From: PCC-6802 sp943367755 | GTDB lineage: Bacteria; Cyanobacteriota; Cyanobacteriia; Pseudanabaenales; Pseudanabaenaceae | NCBI GenBank assembly: GCA_943367755.1 | Contig: CALRKB020000003.1 | Location: forward strand, 62,001 to 126,000 | Length of the DNA stretch: 64,000 nucleotides | Direction of reading: 5' to 3' | Shown: positions 35,960 through 45,872 of the stretch, piece by piece | Position numbering within the stretch: the stretch's first letter is position 1 | How the letters are laid out: every line of letters starts with the position of its first letter | Notes under the pieces: generated by a model | Databases searched by the model: none | Told to the model about the DNA's origin: nothing | What the model saw: only the letters and a program-made list of their open reading frames with translations | Made by a program: the position numbers and the translations under genes

Positions 35960-38812
35960 ATGACTTCTAAGACCTCAGAAACGCCCGAATACAAAGACAC
36001 GGTTAACCTGCCTCAGACTGAATTTTCCATGCGGGCTAATGCCAAAGAGAGAGAGCCGCAAATTCAACAATTTTGGGCAGAACAAGACATTTATGAGGAC
36101 TTAGCTGCCAATAATCAGGGCGAGAAGTTTATTTTGCACGATGGCCCTCCCTATGCCAATGGCAGCCTGCACATGGGGCATGCCTTAAATAAAATCCTCA
36201 AAGACATCATCAATCGCTACCAGATCATGCGTGGCCGCAAAGTCTGCTACGTCTTGGGTTGGGACTGCCACGGCTTGCCGATCGAACTCAAAGTAATCCA
36301 AAATATGAAGCCGGAGGAACGTAAAAACTTGACTCCGCTGGAATTACGGCATCGAGCTAGGGATTTTGCCTTGGGCGCGATCGCCGAACAGTCTGCCGGG
36401 TTTAAGCGCTGGGGAGTTTGGGGTGACTATGATGACGCTTACTACACACTAAAGCCAGAGTACGAAGCAGCTCAAATATCTGTATTTGGGCAAATGGCGC
36501 TCAAAGGCTATATCTATCGCGGTCTGAAGCCTGTATATTGGTCGCCCAGTTCACAAACAGCATTGGCCGAGGCCGAACTGGAATACCCAGAAGGGCATAC
36601 TTCCCGCAGTATCTACGTGGCTTTTCCCGTCACGCAGTTGAGTGAAAAATTGCAGGTAGCTCTGGGCGAATTGACACGCGATCTCTCAGGCAAGAATCTC
36701 TATGCCCTGATCTGGACAACGACACCCTGGACAATCCCTGCTAACTTGGCGATTAGCGCTAATCCCTCCCTCAGCTATAGCATTGTGGCCGCAGGTGAAA
36801 AATATTACATCGTTGCCACTGATTTGATCTCTAACCTGGCAGCGATATTTGAGCAGGAATTAGTTGTGAAGGCTACTTTCCCTGGTGAAGTACTGGAACA
36901 TACGATCGCTCAGCATCCCCTATTCGATCGCCAAAGCCCGATCCTACTAGGCTTACATGTCACAGCCGAATCAGGTACAGGTCTGGTACACACCGCCCCA
37001 GGACACGGACAGGATGACTATGCGATCGGCAAAAAGTACGGACTGGACATACTAGCTCCCGTTGATGATCGCGGTATGTTCACGGCAGAAGCAGGACAAT
37101 TTGCAGGATTAAATGTCCTCAAAGAAGGTAACGCTGCCGTAGTTGATGCCCTTGCCGAGCGGGGTGTACTAATCAAAGAAGAGCCATACCTGCACAAATA
37201 TCCCTACGATTGGCGCACCAAAAAACCAACGATCGTCAGAGCGACAGAACAGTGGTTTGCCTCAGTAGAAGGATTCCGCGAAGCCGCATTGCAGGCGATC
37301 GCCTCCGTCAAATGGATTCCGGCGATCGGAGAGAATCGCATTACCTCCATGGTACAGGAACGCTCCGACTGGTGTATTTCGCGCCAGCGTAATTGGGGCG
37401 TACCGATCCCCGTGTTTTACGATACGGAGAATGGAGAAGTATTACTCAATGCTGAGACGATTGCCCATATCCAGGAACTGATCCGCCAACATGGTTCTGA
37501 TATCTGGTGGGAGTTGAGCGTGGAAGAGTTGCTGCCACCCCAGTATCGTAATAACGGTAGAACCTACCGTAAAGGTACGGATACGATGGATGTCTGGTTC
37601 GACTCTGGTTCCTCATGGGCGGCGGTGCTCAAGCAACGAGATGCGTTAACCTATCCCGCCGATTTGTACTTAGAAGGTTCCGATCAACATCGTGGCTGGT
37701 TCCAATCATCTCTACTTACAAGTGTGGCGGCTAATGGTTGCGCTCCCTACAAAACCGTACTTACCCATGGCTTCACGGTTGACGAGCACGGTCGCAAGAT
37801 GAGTAAATCCTTGGGTAACGGTATCGATCCGATGGTGGTGATTGATGGCGGTAAAGATCAAAAGCAAGAACCACCCTACGGTGCAGATGTGTTGCGCCTG
37901 TGGGTATCTAGCGTTGACTACAGTGCGGATGTGCCAATTGGTAAAACCATCCTGAATCAGATGGGAGATGTATCGCGTAAAATTCGCAATACTGCCCGAT
38001 TCTTACTCAGCAACCTCTATGATTTCGAACCATCCAGAGATGCGGTAACCTACGAGCAATTACCTGAGCTGGATCGCTACTTGCTGCACCGCCTGCGTGA
38101 AGTCTGCCTGGAAATCACCGATGCTTTTAACAACTTCCAATTCTTTCGCTTTTTTCAAACTGTACAGAATTTCTGCACAGTAGATTTATCTAATTTCTAT
38201 TTGGATATTGGCAAAGATCGTCTCTACATCAGTGCGGCTGATTCTCCCAGACGACGCAGTTGCCAAACCATACTGTCTCTCTGCTTAGAAGTATTGGCGA
38301 AGGCGATCGCCCCCGTACTTTGCCACACCGCAGAGGATATTTGGCAACACATGCCCTATGCTGTCTCATCTAAATCCGTATTCCAATCAGGTTGGCTGGA
38401 ACCGTTAGAGCAATGGCATCATCCAGAGCTAGCAGAAAAATGGCAGAGCCTGCGCGAAGTGCGCGCCGAAGTAAATAAGGTTATGGAAGCAGCACGTAAT
38501 GCTAAAGCGATTGGTTCCTCATTAGATGCCAAAGTACTTCTGCATGTGACTGATTCTGCTCTGCGCGAAAGATTGACTTCACTCGGCAGCGACTTGCAAT
38601 ATCTATTTATTGCTTCTCAATCCGAACTAGTGGCATCTATTCCTGGCGATCTGACCTATACCGCAAACTTGGAAGACCTAAGTATTGCCGTGGTGAATGC
38701 CGATGGTGAGAAGTGTCCCCGCTGTTGGAACTATTCCACCCACATTGGTGAGTCGTCAGAACATCCCCATCTTTGCGATCGCTGTGTCAATGCCCTGTCT
38801 GGTTCATTTTAA
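35960..38812 (+). CDS. ileS: Isoleucyl-tRNA synthetase
   Basis: This 950-residue class Ia synthetase has its HIGH-type motif in NGSLHMGHALNKILKD (about 70-85), GWDCHGLPIE, an editing domain (TTPWTIPANLA, about 255), and KMSKSLGN (about 614). The C-terminal zinc finger is CPRCWN followed by CDRC. It charges tRNA-Ile and edits valine. It has the typical bacterial length. A downstream kinase gene starts 15 bp after the stop. Confidence 0.98.
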   Translation: MTSKTSETPEYKDTVNLPQTEFSMRANAKEREPQIQQFWAEQDIYEDLAANNQGEKFILHDGPPYANGSLHMGHALNKILKDIINRYQIMRGRKVCYVLGWDCHGLPIELKVIQNMKPEERKNLTPLELRHRARDFALGAIAEQSAGFKRWGVWGDYDDAYYTLKPEYEAAQISVFGQMALKGYIYRGLKPVYWSPSSQTALAEAELEYPEGHTSRSIYVAFPVTQLSEKLQVALGELTRDLSGKNLYALIWTTTPWTIPANLAISANPSLSYSIVAAGEKYYIVATDLISNLAAIFEQELVVKATFPGEVLEHTIAQHPLFDRQSPILLGLHVTAESGTGLVHTAPGHGQDDYAIGKKYGLDILAPVDDRGMFTAEAGQFAGLNVLKEGNAAVVDALAERGVLIKEEPYLHKYPYDWRTKKPTIVRATEQWFASVEGFREAALQAIASVKWIPAIGENRITSMVQERSDWCISRQRNWGVPIPVFYDTENGEVLLNAETIAHIQELIRQHGSDIWWELSVEELLPPQYRNNGRTYRKGTDTMDVWFDSGSSWAAVLKQRDALTYPADLYLEGSDQHRGWFQSSLLTSVAANGCAPYKTVLTHGFTVDEHGRKMSKSLGNGIDPMVVIDGGKDQKQEPPYGADVLRLWVSSVDYSADVPIGKTILNQMGDVSRKIRNTARFLLSNLYDFEPSRDAVTYEQLPELDRYLLHRLREVCLEITDAFNNFQFFRFFQTVQNFCTVDLSNFYLDIGKDRLYISAADSPRRRSCQTILSLCLEVLAKAIAPVLCHTAEDIWQHMPYAVSSKSVFQSGWLEPLEQWHHPELAEKWQSLREVRAEVNKVMEAARNAKAIGSSLDAKVLLHVTDSALRERLTSLGSDLQYLFIASQSELVASIPGDLTYTANLEDLSIAVVNADGEKCPRCWNYSTHIGESSEHPHLCDRCVNALSGSF

Positions 38813-38826
38813 CCCTAAACAAATGC

Positions 38827-41760
38827 GTGAGACAGAAACTACAAGTCTTGGCATTAACGATTCTGGCTGGGTTAATCTTCGGGTTAACTCAGCTAGTAAC
38901 AATACCCAACTTTGCAAGTGCTTTTCCACTCATATCCCAAGCAGCCCCAGTTCAGACAGTACCAACTGAGGTAGTTCCATCATCAAACCTGGTCATCCTC
39001 TCCGATGCCAAAGATAAATATCCATTAGGCTTATATCTAGACATCTTAGAAGATAGGCAAAAACAATGGACGATTCAAGATGTCGCCAGTGCGCCACTCA
39101 GCCAGGAATTTGTGCGGAGTCAAGTTGAACGACCTAGTTTTGGGTTTGCGACCTCTGTCTACTGGGTGCGCTTGCAGTTGCATAATCCAATCAGTACCAA
39201 CACTAAATTGCGAACTGAATGGCGATTAGAAATTGAGTATCCCTTGATCGATGAGATTGACCTTTTCCTCCCTCAAGACACAGAATCTCAAGGCAAAGAT
39301 AAGTCAAGCCTGAATTCCGATCGGCAATTTACGGTAAAACATACTGGGGACTCATATCCCTTCTCTGATCGAGAAGTTGACGATCACAATTTTGTATTTA
39401 AACTTCCCCTCGCAAATCAAACCGCATCAACGATTTATCTTCGCTTCCAGACTACCAGTACCCTGCCTTTACACCTGACTCTTTGGACGTTAGAGGCATT
39501 TTCCCAAGCCCGCGCGCGCGAACAATTTTTCTACGGCTGCTTCTACGGCATTCTATTCGTTATGAGTGGCTATAACTTTCTCCTGTATTTGGTTTTGCGC
39601 GATCGCAGTTACTTGTATTACGTCATGTTTGTGGTGGCAGCAGGACTGCAATTTTTCACAACCGATGGTTTAGCCGCACAGTATCTTTGGCCGAATCTGG
39701 TTTGGTGGAATAATGTTGCAATTATCGTGCTTGCGGCGATCGCGGCGATCGCTGCCCTCAGCTTTATGCATCAGTTTTTGCAGATCCCAATTTATGCACC
39801 AAAATTTCGCAAACCGATACTAATTCTCAGTTTAACCTGGCTCATAGTAATTCTGGCAGCGTTTGTGGGTAGTTATCAATTAGTCGCAAAGTTAGCGGTC
39901 GGGTTGATGGTGATTAGTAGTGTTGTAGGCGTGACAGTTGGCCTGAGGGCTTGGCAGCGAGGATATCGTCCTGCTCGCTACTATCTCCTAGCCTGGCCAG
40001 TCCTTCTCATCGGTATTTTGATTTATTGCTTAGCACTGTTTACGATTTTGCCCACAAATACTTTTACCCAAGGAAGCCTCCGCCTCGGTATGGTAATGAT
40101 GATTTTCCTGCTATCGCTGGCCTTGGCCGATCGGATTAATATCCTCAAGCAAGAAAGGGTAGAAGCACAAACAGAGGTGATGCGGGAGCAACAAGAAGCC
40201 TTAAGACTCAAGGATGAAGTCACGCTCACCCTGCAAAAGTCAAAAGATGAACTAGAACAGCGTATAGAGGAGCGTACGCGCGATTTAACTAAAGCTAAGG
40301 AGGCAGCAGATGCGGCGAATAAAGCTAAAAGCGAATTTCTCGCTAATATGAGCCACGAATTGAGGACGCCGCTCAATGCCATTCTGGGGTTTACGCAGAT
40401 CATGCAGCACGATGCCTTACTAGATCCCGAACATCAAGAAAGCTTAGACATTATTAGCCATAGTGGCGACCACTTACTAGCGTTGATTGATGACGTGCTA
40501 GAAATGTCCAGAATCGAAGCCGGACGTCTAGTACTAAATACCAACAATTTCGATCTGCGATCGCTGCTGGAAAATGTGGAGAAGATGTTTTCGCTGAGAG
40601 CAAAATCTCAGGGATTAGATCTAATATTTGAGATCGCTCAAGATCTGCCCAGGTATACAAATACCGATGAAGGTAAACTGCGCCAAATCCTCATAAATAT
40701 TTTAGGCAATGCAATCAAGTTTACCCAAACGGGTAAAGTTACTTTACGCGTAAGACTAGAACAGGAAGAAAGGCATAACTCCCCCACCCCCGTTTGGCTG
40801 AGCGATCGCAGCGGAGTCTACACGTTATGCTTTGAAATAGAAGATACCGGCATTGGCATTGCGCCAGAAGAAATCGAAACGTTATTCGATGCTTTTGTGC
40901 AAACCGCATCGGGGAGGATTTTGCCAGGAGGTACGGGGCTGGGGCTAGCCATTAGTCGCAAGTTCGTCCAAATGATGGGAGGAGACATCCACGTTATGAG
41001 CGTTGTAGGACAGGGAACCTTATTCAAGTTTGATATTCAAGCATCTGCTGCCACAGCATCAATCCCACAGGCTCAAGTGTCAAATCGCCGAGTAGTGGGA
41101 TTAGCACCCGATCTGCCCCAGTATCGCATCCTGATTGTTGATGACAAATACGAGAATCGGCAACTATTAGTTAAACTACTTACTCCCATTGGGTTTGAGG
41201 TTAAAGAAGCCGAACACGGCCAAGCCGCAATTACCATGTGGAAAAGCTGGTCGCCACATTTAATCTGGATGGATATGCGGATGCCAGTTATGGATGGCTA
41301 CGAAGCCGCCAGACAAATCAAAGCGCAACCCAAAGGTCAGGCTACGGTAATTATTGCCCTTACTGCTAGTGCTTTTGAAGAGGAGCGTGCGGCTGTCTTA
41401 TCAACGGGATGCAATGACTTTGTGCCTAAACCGTTTCACGAATCAGCCATTTTTGAAAAGATGGCTAAACATCTTGGCTTACGTTATATCTACGCGCCCA
41501 GCAAATATTTGGAGGAGGATGCCACAGAAACCGCAACTGCTATGGATCTGCTAAATGCTACCAGCTTGACCGTAATGCCCAATCAGTGGAGGTCAGACTT
41601 GTATCAGGCAGCGACGAAGTTGAATGCTAGACTGATCTTGCAATTAATTGCCCAAATCCCCCCAGAACATTCTCTCCTAGCCAGAGCCATTGAGGAAAAA
41701 GTCAGTAGCTTTGATTTTGAGCAACTCATGAATCTCGCGCAGTTATCAATCACTATATGA
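38827..41760 (+). CDS. 7TMR-DISM hybrid histidine kinase
   Basis: The protein has about 977 residues from GTG 38827, 15 bp after ileS; a TTG at 38773 inside ileS is unlikely. A signal-like hydrophobic N-terminus leads to a periplasmic 7TMR-DISMED2 sensory domain (about 45-230, containing SVYWVRLQLHNP and YLRF). Seven membrane helices follow (about 235-435), then a coiled coil, HisKA with SHELRTPLN, HATPase (DTGIGI, GGTGLGLAI) and a receiver (ILIVDDK, Asp in MDMRMPVMDG, Lys in PKPF). DISM domains often bind carbohydrates. The stop overlaps the next gene by ATGA, so the c-di-GMP response regulator is a probable partner. Confidence 0.9.
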   Translation: MRQKLQVLALTILAGLIFGLTQLVTIPNFASAFPLISQAAPVQTVPTEVVPSSNLVILSDAKDKYPLGLYLDILEDRQKQWTIQDVASAPLSQEFVRSQVERPSFGFATSVYWVRLQLHNPISTNTKLRTEWRLEIEYPLIDEIDLFLPQDTESQGKDKSSLNSDRQFTVKHTGDSYPFSDREVDDHNFVFKLPLANQTASTIYLRFQTTSTLPLHLTLWTLEAFSQARAREQFFYGCFYGILFVMSGYNFLLYLVLRDRSYLYYVMFVVAAGLQFFTTDGLAAQYLWPNLVWWNNVAIIVLAAIAAIAALSFMHQFLQIPIYAPKFRKPILILSLTWLIVILAAFVGSYQLVAKLAVGLMVISSVVGVTVGLRAWQRGYRPARYYLLAWPVLLIGILIYCLALFTILPTNTFTQGSLRLGMVMMIFLLSLALADRINILKQERVEAQTEVMREQQEALRLKDEVTLTLQKSKDELEQRIEERTRDLTKAKEAADAANKAKSEFLANMSHELRTPLNAILGFTQIMQHDALLDPEHQESLDIISHSGDHLLALIDDVLEMSRIEAGRLVLNTNNFDLRSLLENVEKMFSLRAKSQGLDLIFEIAQDLPRYTNTDEGKLRQILINILGNAIKFTQTGKVTLRVRLEQEERHNSPTPVWLSDRSGVYTLCFEIEDTGIGIAPEEIETLFDAFVQTASGRILPGGTGLGLAISRKFVQMMGGDIHVMSVVGQGTLFKFDIQASAATASIPQAQVSNRRVVGLAPDLPQYRILIVDDKYENRQLLVKLLTPIGFEVKEAEHGQAAITMWKSWSPHLIWMDMRMPVMDGYEAARQIKAQPKGQATVIIALTASAFEEERAAVLSTGCNDFVPKPFHESAIFEKMAKHLGLRYIYAPSKYLEEDATETATAMDLLNATSLTVMPNQWRSDLYQAATKLNARLILQLIAQIPPEHSLLARAIEEKVSSFDFEQLMNLAQLSITI

Positions 41761-43625
41761 TGAATAGCTATCAGCTCGATCGTCAGCAAAAGACGATCTT
41801 AATCGTTGATGATACCCCAACTAACCTGCTGTTGCTATCAAAGGCACTGACTGAGGGGGGCTATGATGTCCGCTGCGCCAAAAATGGTTACATGGCTTTA
41901 GTCGGAGCCCAAAGTGAACCGCCAGATTTAATCTTATTAGATGTCAAAATGCCTGACATCAATGGGTTTGATGTGTGTATAAAACTCAAGGCGAATCCAC
42001 TCACCTGCGAAATACCCGTAATTTTCTTGAGCGCCCTTGATGAAGTGATTGATAAGGTAAGAGCCTTCGAGGTAGGTGGGGTGGACTACATCACAAAGCC
42101 CTTTCAGGCAGAGGAAGTTTTAGCACGGGTTAAAAATCACATCGCGCTGCAAGCTGCTAAAGCCGAGATTCACCAATTAAATGAGGCACTCGAACAACGC
42201 GTTCAACTGCGCACAACCGAGCTAGAAGCGGCCAACCAGGAATTGCAAAGAGAAATTACCGAACGCCAGATTGCGGAGGAACTACTTGTCTATAACGCCT
42301 TGCACGATTCGTTAACTGGGTTGCCAAACCGCGTTTTATTTGTGGATCGTGCCGAGATGTTGCTGAAGAAGGCAAAACGGAACCCAAATTACACATTTGC
42401 GCTTCTGTTTCTAGATTTCGATCGCTTTAAACTAATTAATGACAGTCTCGGTCATCTGGTCGGAGATCAATTGTTAATTGCGATTTCCCAATTACTGCAG
42501 GACTCCGTGCGCATGAGTGATACGATCGCACGGCTGGGTGGGGATGAGTTTACAATTTTACTTGATGATATTCACGACATTTCCGAGCCATCAAAAGTTG
42601 CAGAGCGCATCCAGGAAGCCTTGAAAGCTCCCCTTGTAGTGGAAGGGTTCACAGTTTTTACCAGCGTCAGTATTGGTATTGCTATTAGTTCTGTAGAATA
42701 TATGAGCAGTTCAGAACTACTGCGCGATGCTGATATCGCCATGTATCGCGCCAAGGAGAAAGGATCGTGCCATGAGATCTTTAACCCAGGCATGCATGCG
42801 GAGATGCGCCATCGCTTGCAGATAGAGAACGATTTGCGCCACGCGATCGAGCAAAAAGAGTTCTTAGTTTACTACCAGCCCATTATCTCTTTGCAGACTG
42901 GTGAATTGGTGGGTTTTGAAGCACTGATCCGCTGGCAACACCCAGAGCGTGGGTTAGTGTCGCCAATCCAATTTATTCCTGTGGCTGAAGATACGGGGCT
43001 GATCGTGGCGATCGGAGAATGGGTTATGCACGAAGCATGCCATCAACTACATACCTGGCAAAAGCAATACCCTTCATTCAAGTCCTTAAAAATTGCTGTA
43101 AATCTGGCCAGTAAAGAAATAGGGTCGCCTGATCTGCTTAGTAAGATCGATCGAATTCTTGCCGCCACTGGTCTGAATGGTAGCTCCCTACGTATAGAAA
43201 TTACCGAAAGTATGCTGATGGAGTATGGCGAAGCAACCAACAACCTACTTTTAGACATTCAAGCTCGCAAGATCCAGTTGAGTATCGATGACTTTGGTCA
43301 AGGCTATTCATCCCTGAGCTATTTACATCGCTTGCCCGTTGATACCTTGAAAATCGATCGCGCCTTTGTCAGTCAAATGCACCTCAAGGATGAGAACTTT
43401 GAGATTGTCCGCACAATTGCCACCTTGGCCCATACCCTAGGCATGGATATTGTTGCCGAAGGGGTAGAGACGTTGGAACAATTTGCCACGCTCAGAGATC
43501 TAGGCTGTGAGTTTGCCCAAGGATATCTTTTCGCCCCACCTTTAAATGTCCAGGCAGCCAGTGACATGATTGCGAATCAACGATCGTGGCTCAGCCTGGT
43601 CGAGCGCACCACGCAATCTAAATAG
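41757..43625 (+). CDS. Response regulator with GGDEF and EAL domains
   Basis: The protein has 622 residues. The N-terminal receiver has ILIVDDTPTN, phospho-Asp in LLLDVKMPDING and Lys in ITKPF. A short coiled coil (about 135-175) joins it to GGDEF (RLGGDEFTILLDD, intact) and then EAL. The EAL first motif is FEALIRWQHPERG, followed by NLAS, EITES, DDFGQGYSS and LKID, all the expected metal and catalytic residues. Both synthesis and breakdown of c-di-GMP are therefore possible. The ATG overlaps the kinase stop, giving a translationally coupled sensor-output pair. Confidence 0.95.
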   Translation: MMNSYQLDRQQKTILIVDDTPTNLLLLSKALTEGGYDVRCAKNGYMALVGAQSEPPDLILLDVKMPDINGFDVCIKLKANPLTCEIPVIFLSALDEVIDKVRAFEVGGVDYITKPFQAEEVLARVKNHIALQAAKAEIHQLNEALEQRVQLRTTELEAANQELQREITERQIAEELLVYNALHDSLTGLPNRVLFVDRAEMLLKKAKRNPNYTFALLFLDFDRFKLINDSLGHLVGDQLLIAISQLLQDSVRMSDTIARLGGDEFTILLDDIHDISEPSKVAERIQEALKAPLVVEGFTVFTSVSIGIAISSVEYMSSSELLRDADIAMYRAKEKGSCHEIFNPGMHAEMRHRLQIENDLRHAIEQKEFLVYYQPIISLQTGELVGFEALIRWQHPERGLVSPIQFIPVAEDTGLIVAIGEWVMHEACHQLHTWQKQYPSFKSLKIAVNLASKEIGSPDLLSKIDRILAATGLNGSSLRIEITESMLMEYGEATNNLLLDIQARKIQLSIDDFGQGYSSLSYLHRLPVDTLKIDRAFVSQMHLKDENFEIVRTIATLAHTLGMDIVAEGVETLEQFATLRDLGCEFAQGYLFAPPLNVQAASDMIANQRSWLSLVERTTQSK

Positions 43626-43700
43626 TCGCTAAATAGTCGTAGTATCCCTACTTTCTGTAGTGTTAGTGGTAGTCGAATTGCGCCTTAAAATAGGAAGTCT

Positions 43701-44486
43701 ATGGCGCATACTTATCGAGTTACTGGCATCAATCTCAAGAGCATGGCTCTGGGCGAGCACGATCGCCTCCTGACCATCCTAACCAAAGAGCATGGACTGA
43801 TCAAAGCGATCGCCGCCGGAGCGCGGAAACATCGCTCTAGCATGGCAGGTAGATCGGGACTATTCGTGGTTAACGATCTGATGATTTCCGTAGGACGCAG
43901 TCTTGATCGGATTACTCAGGCCGAAACTGTGCAATCATTTGTGGGACTGGGACAAAACCTGGCAAAGCTCACTGCTGCGCAATACCTCGCGGAATTAGCT
44001 CTGTTTCAAGCCCTGACGGCTCATCCCCAAGCAGAGTTGTTCCTCCTGCTGACCGAACACCTGATGCGCCTACAACAAGTCAATGAGTTAAGGCCAATAC
44101 TCGCCTGCTTGAATCACGGGATCTATCATCTCCTGGCGATCGCTGGTGTAGCGCCACAGGTACACAATTGTTGTTTTAGCCAACAACCAGTGGCACTGAT
44201 GTCAGATAATGCTAAATGGCAAGTCGGCTTTAGTATTGCTGGTGGTGGCATCGTTGACCTTAAGACTAAATTCGATATCAGCAATGCCAAAATCAGTCAT
44301 TACCTAACGGCTTTAGACCTGAAGGCTTTACAAGAGCTAACTCAAGTCGATCTTTCCGATGATATTGTTAACGTTCATGTTAGTGCTTGGCTAACGGTTG
44401 AGCGTTTATTACGTGCCTATGCCCAGTATCATTTTGATAGGCCAATCCAATCCGCTGCCCTGATTGATAGCTGCTTTACCCTATGA
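43701..44486 (+). CDS. recO: DNA repair protein RecO
   Basis: This 261-residue protein has the N-terminal OB fold of RecO (TYRVTGINLKSMALGEHDRLLTIL-type start, given here only as a short landmark) and a helical C-terminal domain (LAELALFQALT..., CLNHGIYHLLAIAGVAPQ). The family's zinc-binding Cys are mostly reduced to a CC pair (NCCF), common in cyanobacteria. RecO anneals ssDNA and loads RecA with RecR. The stop overlaps the next ORF by ATGA. Confidence 0.9.
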   Translation: MAHTYRVTGINLKSMALGEHDRLLTILTKEHGLIKAIAAGARKHRSSMAGRSGLFVVNDLMISVGRSLDRITQAETVQSFVGLGQNLAKLTAAQYLAELALFQALTAHPQAELFLLLTEHLMRLQQVNELRPILACLNHGIYHLLAIAGVAPQVHNCCFSQQPVALMSDNAKWQVGFSIAGGGIVDLKTKFDISNAKISHYLTALDLKALQELTQVDLSDDIVNVHVSAWLTVERLLRAYAQYHFDRPIQSAALIDSCFTL

Positions 44487-45829
44487 CTCATCTGTTTGAC
44501 CCGCCCACAGTTACCCCCAGTCCGCTGCCCCCAGAGCTACCGGAGGAAACATCCAAATCGGTATTAACTAATCCTAATTTTCTATCGTTGTGGAGCGGCC
44601 AGATTTTTTCCCAGATTGCTGATAAGGTCTTTCTGGTTTTAGTAATTGCGATTATCTCCGTCAAGTTTCAACACGAGGGCGAGCCGATTAGCGGTTGGGT
44701 ATCAGCGGTGATGGTAGCATTCACAATTCCGGCAATCCTGTTTGGCTCGATCGCTGGAGTTTATGTGGATCGCTGGTCAAAGAAGTTCGTCCTAGTAGCT
44801 TCTAACCTGTTGCGGGGCATCTTAGTCCTATCCATCCCACCATTACTATGGCTGACTAAGGACTTTGCGCCTTTGTGGGGATCTTCTGTAAGTTTTTGGG
44901 GACTTTTGGCCGTTACTTTTCTTGTATCCACATTTACGCAGTTTTTTACCCCAGCAGAGCAATCCGCCATTACCTTAGTAGTGGAACGACCAAAGCTGCT
45001 GGCGGCCAATTCGATCTATACAACTACAATCATGGCAGCGCTAATTTTAGGCTTTGCTATGGGTGAGCCGCTATTAGCATTGGCTAATCATTTGATCGGT
45101 AAAATTGGTCAAGAGGTGGTCGTAGGCGGTAGCTATTTAATCGCTGGCTTCATCTTGCTCTTGCTCAAAACCGGTGAGACTCCAGAATCATTTAGCAAGC
45201 AAGATATCCATATCTGGAATGACTTGCAAGAAGGGCTACAGTACCTAGGGCAGAACCGTGCTGCTAAAGCCGCATTGCTCCAGTTAGTTTGCACTTTTTC
45301 GGCGATCGCTGCCTTAACGGTTTTAGCAGTGCGCCTGGCTGAAGTCATCCCCGAAATTAAATCTGAGCAATTTGGCTTCCTGTTGGCAGATGCCAGCGTC
45401 GGTATGGCAATTGGCGCGGCGATCGTGGGTAGATTTGGGCATTACATGAGCCGCCAGCGATTTGCGTTAGTAGGTTCGATCGGTATGGCTGTTTTTCTCG
45501 CAGGGCTAGCTTTTTTTAATGCGCGATTTTTTCCTGCCCTGGGGGCGATCGCGGGTATCGGTCTGTTTGCGGGACTCTGCGTTATCCCCATGCAAACGGT
45601 GATTCAGGAAGAAACGCCCGAAGAAGTACGCGGCAAAGTATTTGGCTTGCAAAATAACGCGATCAATATCGCGCTCAGCTTACCCTTAGCTGTTGCGGGA
45701 ATTGCAGAATCCTATTTGGGATTAAAGATCGTAATTTTAGTATTAAGTGGACTTTCGCTGGTGAGTGGCATCTTTACCTGGCAAATTACGCGACGGAAAG
45801 CATCCGATAAGGAATCGCCTGCTGAGTAG
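44483..45829 (+). CDS. MFS transporter
   Basis: The protein has 448 residues, with a 30-residue Pro-rich cytoplasmic N-terminus then about 10-12 membrane helices. The FLSLWSGQIFSQIADKVFLV start, the VYVDRWSKKFVLV loop between helices 2 and 3 and ETPEEVRGKVFGLQNN are typical of the MFS group related to EntS/MefA exporters. The substrate is unknown. It is translationally coupled to recO by a 4-base overlap. Confidence 0.9.
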   Translation: MTHLFDPPTVTPSPLPPELPEETSKSVLTNPNFLSLWSGQIFSQIADKVFLVLVIAIISVKFQHEGEPISGWVSAVMVAFTIPAILFGSIAGVYVDRWSKKFVLVASNLLRGILVLSIPPLLWLTKDFAPLWGSSVSFWGLLAVTFLVSTFTQFFTPAEQSAITLVVERPKLLAANSIYTTTIMAALILGFAMGEPLLALANHLIGKIGQEVVVGGSYLIAGFILLLLKTGETPESFSKQDIHIWNDLQEGLQYLGQNRAAKAALLQLVCTFSAIAALTVLAVRLAEVIPEIKSEQFGFLLADASVGMAIGAAIVGRFGHYMSRQRFALVGSIGMAVFLAGLAFFNARFFPALGAIAGIGLFAGLCVIPMQTVIQEETPEEVRGKVFGLQNNAINIALSLPLAVAGIAESYLGLKIVILVLSGLSLVSGIFTWQITRRKASDKESPAE

Positions 45830-45872
45830 AAGTAATGCGTTTAATTAGATTGACCAATCTTGAATAGAAAGT

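Noticed and set aside
38773..38826. TTG start of the DISM kinase inside ileS
   Set aside because: The GTG at 38827 follows the ileS stop and gives a normal signal-like N-terminus.
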